Source: Litomosoides sigmodontis (taxonomy: Eukaryota; Nematoda; Chromadorea; Rhabditida; Onchocercidae). From it: a stretch of 64,000 bases of DNA. The notes below the pieces were generated by a model. The model saw only the letters and a program-made list of their open reading frames with translations. It was not told the origin of the DNA and made no database searches. The stretch spans positions 8,109,398 through 8,173,397 of the forward strand of contig OY718808.1 in NCBI GenBank assembly GCA_963070105.1. The letters are read 5' to 3'. Every line of letters begins with the position of its first letter. Within the stretch, counting starts at the first letter, position 1. The position numbers were made by a program, and so were the translations under genes. Positions 52,801-61,800 of this stretch are shown here, piece after piece.

Positions 52801-55800
52801 TGTTGGACAACATTAATAAAATTACTGATCATCAAATTAGTCGAAATTTAATTCTGACAAAAAGTCTCGCAAACACTGGCATAAAATGATGGTTTACAAG
52901 TGGTTTTGAAATAATATTAAAAAAAAAATATTTCCTGAAACTCTTTTAACTTGCAAATCGCTTTCTAGCTAGCTATAAAAATCAATCTGTTAACATGTTT
53001 TTCGTAATTTTTTGTAAAAAAATTTTTCGTAATTGATGTACAAATATATATATCACTGTGGCATTAAAGTCTGTTAGCTTACGTGACAATTAGCTAAATT
53101 CGAATGACAATTAGTTAAATTTAAAGTTTGAAAAGTGAAATAACCTTTGATATTAACAGAAAACGCTTGCGAAACTTCGCCATAATCATTTTTAATTTTG
53201 ATCACGTATTCTCCGGCATCACTTTTGTCCACATTACGTTTGCGGAAGCATACTTTATCGTTGAAAATATCCAGCTGCACTCTTGAACTGCTTGAAAGCC
53301 TTTTATTATTAAGAAAACATTCCAATGTTGGTTCCGGTATTGCTTTAAACGGTAGCATTAGTAGCAAACTGTCGCATAATTCTAGATTAATCGTTGTTGC
53401 AATAGTTTCAACCGCATGAAGTACCGGTGCTCCTTCAACAGTTAGAATGGTTGATGTTTCTGCAGAATCTACCTTCGCTGAATAACGACCAGCTTGATCA
53501 TACCTTAAATTCTTTATCAGCAAACTGCAAATATTACCGTCAACCTTCACTTCATAATGATCATTACTTTCAATTAATTGTTCGTTATTGAAGAACCACT
53601 GGCAATTTTCACTTCCATGTGATACAGTTATCGACAATTTTACGGAATTATTCGTTTTACCTGTCATCTTACGAGGCAACTTTTCAATGATTTCAACTGG
53701 TATATCCTCAACAATTAAACGGCTTTTTGCAAAATGCTCATGAATGTTAGCCGTAATGATCATATCCGTATCTTTTGGAACGACATTTTCAATTTGCAAA
53801 ATTCTCAGATATCCATTCACAATTTCTTTACACCGTACGTCATCGGTGATTGGTTTCCCATTAATTGTCCAATGAATTGTGTCATCTTCATTAAAAACCT
53901 CACATTCTATTTTGACCGTATCGTTTCGGAATGCTAGAATTTCTTGCTCTGGAGGGACGGCGAAGCCACCTGGAATTTTATGTATTCGTCGCGCAATTAG
54001 TGTCTCATTCTTGCGCGACAAGGTTACACTTTTAGTACTATCTTGGATTTTCAGTATTTCGCTTATCGGCGCCGACGGTATGTTAACGGCGATGTGAGGA
54101 CCAGAACTGCTATCTAGTTTGTCAAGTTCTCGACCTTCGAATCCGTTCAATTTTTGCTCCTGCTCCACATGCAAGTCTTGCGTTTCATCTTCAATCTGCT
54201 TTACATCCCTCTCATTTTTTTCTACTAATTTATTTTCATCCTTGAGTTTTTGCAACGCTTTTTTAGTAACATTTTTGCTGCCAACCTTCGCCTTTGGTTT
54301 TACCTCACCATCTTCCACAGTCGTTTGTTCCTTTGCTTCTCGTCCTGAATCTAACCGCTTCGATATACCTTCTTCGACTCTTTCTTTTTCAGATTTCGGT
54401 CGTTTAGACTTCTCATCCATCTCTAAATTTGTTTCTGCCTTTTCATCCTCTTGTTTTGTGATGCCACCACTGGCTGCTTTGTCTTCTTCGGTTTGTTTTG
54501 CACGTTGTTCCTTCTTCCTAACTTTTGACTCATTTTCCACAGTTTCCTCTTCGAGGCCATCCTTCTTGACTTCTTTTTCTGCTTCGACTTTCACTTTTTC
54601 AGATGCCGCAATTCCTTTCACAGTAATATCTGGTTTCTCAAGTTGTGCATTAACACTTTCATCTGCGGTTTCAATAGCTGCTTTTTTAGCGACAGTTTTT
54701 CCCGATTTCTTTGCACTCGGTTTCTTCTTTTTAATTTCTTTATTTTCCTTAATTGTGAACTCTTCCATTTCAACTTCTTCAGCTTTTTTACGTAGAACTT
54801 TACCACCATCGTTTACTTTTTTGTTCTCACTTTTTATTTCAGAACCTTTTTGCTGCTCGAATTTTGCAGCCGCTTCTACGGACTTCTTTTCTTCTTGCAA
54901 AACGTTTTCATGAAGTTTCTCCCTAAACATCTCCCACTCGGTACTCAGCACAGCAGTTTTTTCCGCAAGCTCTTCTTTCTCCTTTAATTTATTTCTTTCC
55001 ACTTCATTTACATATTTCATTTCATCACTAGCTGCTCTTTCTTTTTCCAAGGGAATCATACTGCCATTCTTTTGTTCTTCAACATGTCCGACCTCTAACA
55101 CCACATTAACGTTATTTTCAATGCGACTTTCAGTTGCTTCGATAAATTTCTGTTGTGTTGTCGGAATTATTTCCTCGGATGGCTTCTCTTCCTTCCTAAG
55201 CTTCTTTCTTTTTGTTTTCTTCAGCTGTCGCTCTTCAGCTCCAATACTATCGGATTTTCCGACCTTCTCATCTACCACAAGAATTTCACCTTTTTCTTCC
55301 GTTTTAGGGCTTTTAACTTTAATCAATGTCTCCTCCATTTGTTTTACTTCGAGTTCGGATATGTCGTGATGTTCGAGTTCTTTAGTGGTTTCCACTCTTT
55401 CCTTAAAAGTTGTCATTTCCGTCTTTCCTCTTGCTTCTTTCGCCTCTTCTACATCCAGGTCTTCACTACTTATTTGTCTCATCTCCTCAGTCTTTTCCAG
55501 TCCATGCTTGTTTACAACTTCTAGCTTTTCTTGTTCTTCATCCATTTTTGCAGAACTCTTCTCTAGCTCAACTTCTTCCTCTGTCATGTCATCTGATTCT
55601 TCCGGTGCTACGCTCGTACGTGCAATGGGAAATTCGGCAAATTCACCAGTGCCATATTTGTTAATAGCAGCAACGCGGAAATTATATTCGGTGTCCGCAT
55701 CAAGATCTTCGATCAGATAGCTCGTCTTGTCACCCGTCGTCTGCAAATGGAATAGTGCAGTTATTAAAGAATGGAAAAAAGCTGTTAAAACTAAAAGAAA

Positions 55801-58800
55801 CATGAGCGTATTATTCAACAAATCAGGGCGAAAAGCTGTAACAAAAGTGTTCATAACTGAAGTTTGATTGCTTCCACTTGCGCGCAGTCGAATTACTCAC
55901 CTGCACAACATGATGGAATGTTCGACGACCAATTTCCTTCTTCTCAATAATGTATCCTATAATCTTGCTTCCACCATTATCTTTTGGAGCATCCCATTCG
56001 ACAGTTACTGTGTCATAGGAAACATCCATAAGTCGCAGATTACTAGGAACGCCAGATACATCTGCAAAACAATACATGGACCACATAAACTGTACTGCTG
56101 ATTAATTTTATTCAGCTCCTATCAAATCATGAAAATAGAATTAAGAACATTTCGAATTAAAAGTTTAAATACATTCCCTAAAAAATTCTGTAATTGTTAA
56201 TCTTACCTTTAATATTGACAATGAAAGTTTTGACGGCTTCTCCAAACTCATTGCTGATTTTAAAAGTATATTCACCGCAGTCACTCTTGTTAGCTTTCCG
56301 CTTGCAAAATTGTACCCTATCATAGTCAACTACGAGTTTCAATTTTGTTCCAATCAATAATGGCTCATCGTTTAAGAAGCAATGAACCGCTGGTTCCGGT
56401 ACTGCTCTATAGGGAATGTTGAGCACAAGATTTTCGTGAGCCTCAAAATCAACATTTTCCGGTTTCTGCTTCTCAATAACAGGTGCTCCCTGCATTATTA
56501 GCATTGTAGAAGTTTCTAATGAATCCACCTTTATAGAATAACGTCCAGCATGATCATATGTAGCATTTTTGATTGTTAGTGTGTAAGTGTTTGCTCCCTC
56601 AGCGATCACATAATTTTCGTCATTCTGCGACAATTTTTCCCCGTTAAATTCCCAAATAATGGAATATCCTGGATGAGTGACAGAGATGGCAAGCGTAACA
56701 TCCTCACCGCATATGCCGAAACTACGACGTGGGAGTAGCTCAACAATCTCTGCTGGTGTATCTTCTACGTGAATGATCGTTTCAGCGGTGATATCTCCTA
56801 CTCGTGCAACGATTACCGCTTCATTATCATTTGGTGAAATATTGATAATTGTTAGTATTCTTGTAAATGAATCAACTTCCTGAATGCATCTTGAGTCTTC
56901 GCTTGCAGGCTTATTGTTGATGAGCCATGCGAAATCATCGTTACTGTTTACCAGTTCACATTCAATTTTAACAGTATCACCATGGAATGCAATAATTTCT
57001 TTGTCAGGTGCCTGGATGAATCCAGTACGTCTTTTCCGAATACGTCCGTAAACTTCTTGCTTTTTGCTCTCTTTGGTAGTTGCAGTTAATCCAATAGTTT
57101 CGATTTCTGCCGCTTCTTCATTCATCGAAATTTCAGTTGTCATAATTGTTTCAGATAGAAGAGTGCTCTTATCACCATATTTAGAGCTTATTTCTGCAGG
57201 AATGATAAGCGCTTTTGGCACTTTCTTCTTCCTTTTCTCTGTTCCTTCTTCAGGTTTCGCTTTCTTTCCCTATAAAATAAAATTATATTACTCTCTGTTA
57301 TTTATCTTTCAAATAAAAATGAATGGAAAATTTGAAGAAAAAGTCAACGACATACTATAGTTAATGGAAAAAAAAGAATAACCATATCAATATCTCGCGA
57401 TTCTTTTCCCACATCTTCTAGTTTCTGGTCAGTTTCTGAAATATTACATGACATAAAATACGCAGTTGTCATAAAACTACTGAATTGAATCTCAGCTTGA
57501 TAATACTTATAAACAACTGAACTTTCATCTACTGAGACATTAAAACAGTTATCCAGGTTCATTAACATGAAACATCAATAATTGCAACATATAATGTATA
57601 AGGAAATTCCGAATTTCCGAAAGATAAGATGCTTCAAAACTATCAAAAGCATATCTATGTGTCGTTAATGAAATGCTTCTCAGGTACTAAGTTAATTAAC
57701 ATTACTGTAGCTCATCAGCATCATAAGCAAGGAGTTAATATTGAAAAAAATTATTACAGCAAAAAAAGCTCTCAGGCTAAAACAATAGAAAAATGTTTAA
57801 TTGCTTAGAGTGATATTTTCAAATCAAAAAAGTCAATTTGTGTGATATTTCATCAAAATCACTTCATGCGGCATATTTCCAGTTTGAAAAGGCTCTAAAA
57901 AAGAATTCATAAAATTAGGAAGTGAAAGACTTTCCAATAATTTTTTAAATATGATTTAAGCTTTTTTCCCGTTCTTCAAGGTTCTCTTTACGTTGGTTTT
58001 TTTTTCACTGTTCAGTTCAGATAATTCTTAGTTTCAATAGTTCGCATCAGCAAACAATGCATAAGAAAGTACATTAGTAGAGCAAAATGGAATTGCTATT
58101 AATCACGCTAAGAAAACTTTAATGTAACATAAAATTAGTACGAATTCAGGTGTATATGCAAATATAACTAAAAAGAAATACTTTTTTTCTTATTTTTCAA
58201 AGTTTTAAATCCACAAAAATGGAAATTTATCTGTTTATTAGTTAGAACCCTACGATTATAGTCTGCTTTCATTCTAAATGAAACATAGAGAGATCTGAAT
58301 CCATATGATATTTTTTATAGGTTCCCTAAAGAACGACCTTTGTTGTATTAGGACATTAATACATAGATATTGCGGAACACATCCTCCCTAAGAGATATTC
58401 CCTTTAGATGCAAATTGAAAACATTTTGATCGCCAAGTTTAAACTATCCTAATCACGGAAAGCTTAGGAGAGAAAAGTTAAGAAATAGCATCCAAATCGA
58501 CTTTCTTAGGAGACCTATTTAGAATTCAAAAATTCATGGATTGCCGAAGTTCCTGAAAGACTCACCCTCAGCATCTTGTAATTTAAGACTGAGTTGTTGC
58601 ATTCCAGTTTCGCTTGCTGCAGATACTAGAATCTCAGTTTCCGCATTTAATTCAAGCATTTTAGCTTCTTCGATGAGCCGTGATATGGTGGCAGCTGCTG
58701 TCGACATCTGAACTACCAAAGAGGCAATCTAAAATGATAGAGTAGATCGAACATCGCATATATTTTGCAAGTTTATACTGCTGCAAATGGATGGAAACTT

Positions 58801-61800
58801 CAATATTACAGACTACAACACAACGATTATTTACACTATAAGCAATGCTTTAGAACGGTGGGCCTAAATACAAAAGTGGAAATTATATAGGTTCATATGC
58901 AGTCGGCGGCTGATTATAAGCAATGCACCCATTTAATGCAGAAATGAATCAAAACTATTTGCTAGGTAAGATTGATTTGCTCTAAAAACGAGCATTAAGA
59001 AGCGCAGAAAATGAAACCACTGTTTTTTTTTTTTTTTTTTACTTTCAAAAGAAGCCATAATTTACTGTGAATTAATACCTGAGTATGGAAGATAGGACCA
59101 ATAGCTTCAATAGATTCCTCCTCCATCAAAGCATCCAAAGTAACATCAACATCAAGAATATCTGATCCCAGTTCATCTACAGTTAGTCGACTTTCTTCAA
59201 AACTCGTCAACACATCCACAACTGCATCTGTTGTTGCCACTTCCTCACCAGCGCTAACTTCAATTTCAGCTACTACTGTAATTAGATTACGTTTCGATAA
59301 TGCTTGAGATTTTAGAAACTAATTGATACCCAATGAATGTAACGGAGGAAAAGTTAATAAGTACGAAAAGTGTACCAAAAAGCGTTCAAAACTACAGCAA
59401 TAACAAGCATATCGAATATCGAATTCATAAACCAATTGCGATAGCAGAAAAACCAACCAAATACTGAATGTTCCTTCGATCGTCTCCTCGGCACTTCAGA
59501 TGCTCTCCTATCGACGTCAACAGTAACGTCTTCGTTTTCAGTCCTCTTCCCAAAACAAAATGACATGTACACGTGGCACTCCTCATTGAAAGGCAAAATT
59601 CCAATAACTTCACCGTGTGGGCTGGGTCGGACAATTTCTTCAGCGAGTTCAATTTGTTCCGTTGGACGTTCAGAATTAAAAACAATACCAACACCAATTT
59701 TTTGAGTCCTCTGCTTCGTGAACTTGAAACTAATAGAAACCGTCTCCACAGGAATTTCCTCCGTCTGCTTCTTCTTTACCATGCCCAACTCTTCCGGTCT
59801 ATCCATTCCTTTTTTCATATCTTTAGTGATGTTCCTCGCTCCAGGAAGCGCCACAAAAAGATCGCAACAACAAAAGGCAGCTGAAGACGACACAGTCTCG
59901 GCAAAGCCTAATTCGGGAGATTTCTCCAGATACAAAGAAACACTTGCATCTTCAGCATGAGCAGCCCCTGTCCCCATAGAATCCGCTTCGCCCCATTTCA
60001 TCGTCTTTGGCAAACGCAATGACGCTTGGACCGAATCTGAAGCCATGCCAACTATACAAACACCCACGTTTTCATTTCTCAAACCCTTCTCGAAATCAAA
60101 AGTGTTTCCTCCCTCCTTCCATTTGTCAATCACTTTTTCAGCTTTCTGATCCACAGCCTGTTCCTTTCGCTTAGCTGTTTTCCTCTGAACACTTTCATCC
60201 TTTGATTTCTCAACCTCTGGCTCCTTCTCTAGAACTGAAGGCTGAACTGAATCTGAAGTAACACTGTCCAAGGACATATCGGCAGGTACTTTTCGGATAC
60301 CCTTTTCCAAATTCAAAGTCTTTTCTGTCTCCTTAGATTTCTCAGTTGATTTTTCATCAGCAATCTTCCCTGCAGGTGCAACTGCTTCCTTCGGCTTCTT
60401 CTTTGCCTTCTTTTGTTTCTTCTCAACTTCCAGAGCCTTCTCCGGTTCTGGAACTGCCTTCAGAGTGGTCTCTTCAGCGATTTTGCCTTCATCGGCAATC
60501 TTCTCTACAGGGGAAACTGCTTCTTTTGGCTCCTTCTTTGCCTTCTTTTGTTTTTTCTCAACTTCCAGAGCCTTCTCCGGTTCCGGAACTGCCTTCGGAG
60601 CGGTCTCTTCAGTGACTTTCACTTCATCAGGAACCTTCTGTGCAGGCACAACTGCTTCTTTCGGCTCCTTCTTTGCCTTCCTTTGTTTCTTCTCAACTTC
60701 CAGAGCCTTCTCCGGTTCCGGAACTGCCTTCGCAGTTGTCTCTTCAGTGACTTTGCCTTCATCGGCAATCTTCTCTACAGGAGAAACTGCTTCTTTCGGC
60801 TCCTTCTTTGCCTTCTTTTGTTTCTTCTCAACTTCCAGAGCCTTCTCCTGTTCTGGAACTGCCTTCGGAGTGATCTCTTCGGTGACTTTGCCTTTATCGG
60901 CAATTTGCTCTGCAGGGGAAACTGTTTCTTTTGGCTCCTTCTTTGCCTTCTTTTGTTTCTTCTCAACTTCCAGAGCCTTTTCCGGTTCTGGAACTGCCTT
61001 CGGAGTGGTCTCTTCGGTGACTTTGCCTTCATCAGCAATCTTCTCTACCGGAGAAACTGCTTCTTTCGGCTTTGCCTTCTTTTGTTTCTTCTCAACTTCC
61101 AGAGCCTTCTCCGGTTCCGGAACTGCCTTCGGAGTGATCTCTTCGGTGACTTTGCCTTTATCGGCAATTTGCTCTGCAGGGGAAACTGTTTCTTTTGGCT
61201 CCTTCTTTGCCTTCTTTTGTTTCTTCTCAACTTCCAGAGCCTTTTCCGGTTCTGGAACTGCCTTCGGAGTGGTCTCTTCGGTGACTTTGCCTTCATCAGG
61301 AATCTTCTGCGTAGGCACAACTGCTTCTTTTGGCTCCTTCTTTGCCTTCTTTTGTTTCTTCTCAACTTCCAGAGCCTTCTCCGGTTCCGGAACTGCCTTC
61401 GGAGTGGTCTCTTCAGTGACTTTGCCTTCATCGGCAATCTTCTCTACAGGAGAAACTGCTTCTTTCGGCTCCTTCTTTGCCTTCTTTTGTTTCTTCTCAA
61501 CTTCCAGAGCCTTCTCCGGTTCTGGAACTGCCTTCGGAGTGATCTCTTCGGTGACTTTGCCTTTATCGGCAATTTGCTCTGCAGGGGGAACTGTTTCTTT
61601 TGGCTCCTTCTTTGCCTTCTTTTGTTTCTTCTCAACTTCCAGAGCCTTTTCCGGTTCTGGAACTGCCTTCGGAGTGGTCTCTTCAGTGACTTTGCCTTCA
61701 TCGGCAATCTTCTCTACGGGAGAAACTGTTTCTTTCGGCTCCTTCTTTGCCTTCTTTTCTTTCTTTTCAACTTCCAGAGCCTTCTCCGGTTCTGGAGCTA

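Noticed and set aside
54119..54913. 264-codon plus-strand open frame rich in Ser/Phe
   Set aside because: It is exactly antisense to the K/E-rich block of the titin-like gene; AAG/GAA codons read as CTT/TTC on the other strand, so it is a composition shadow.
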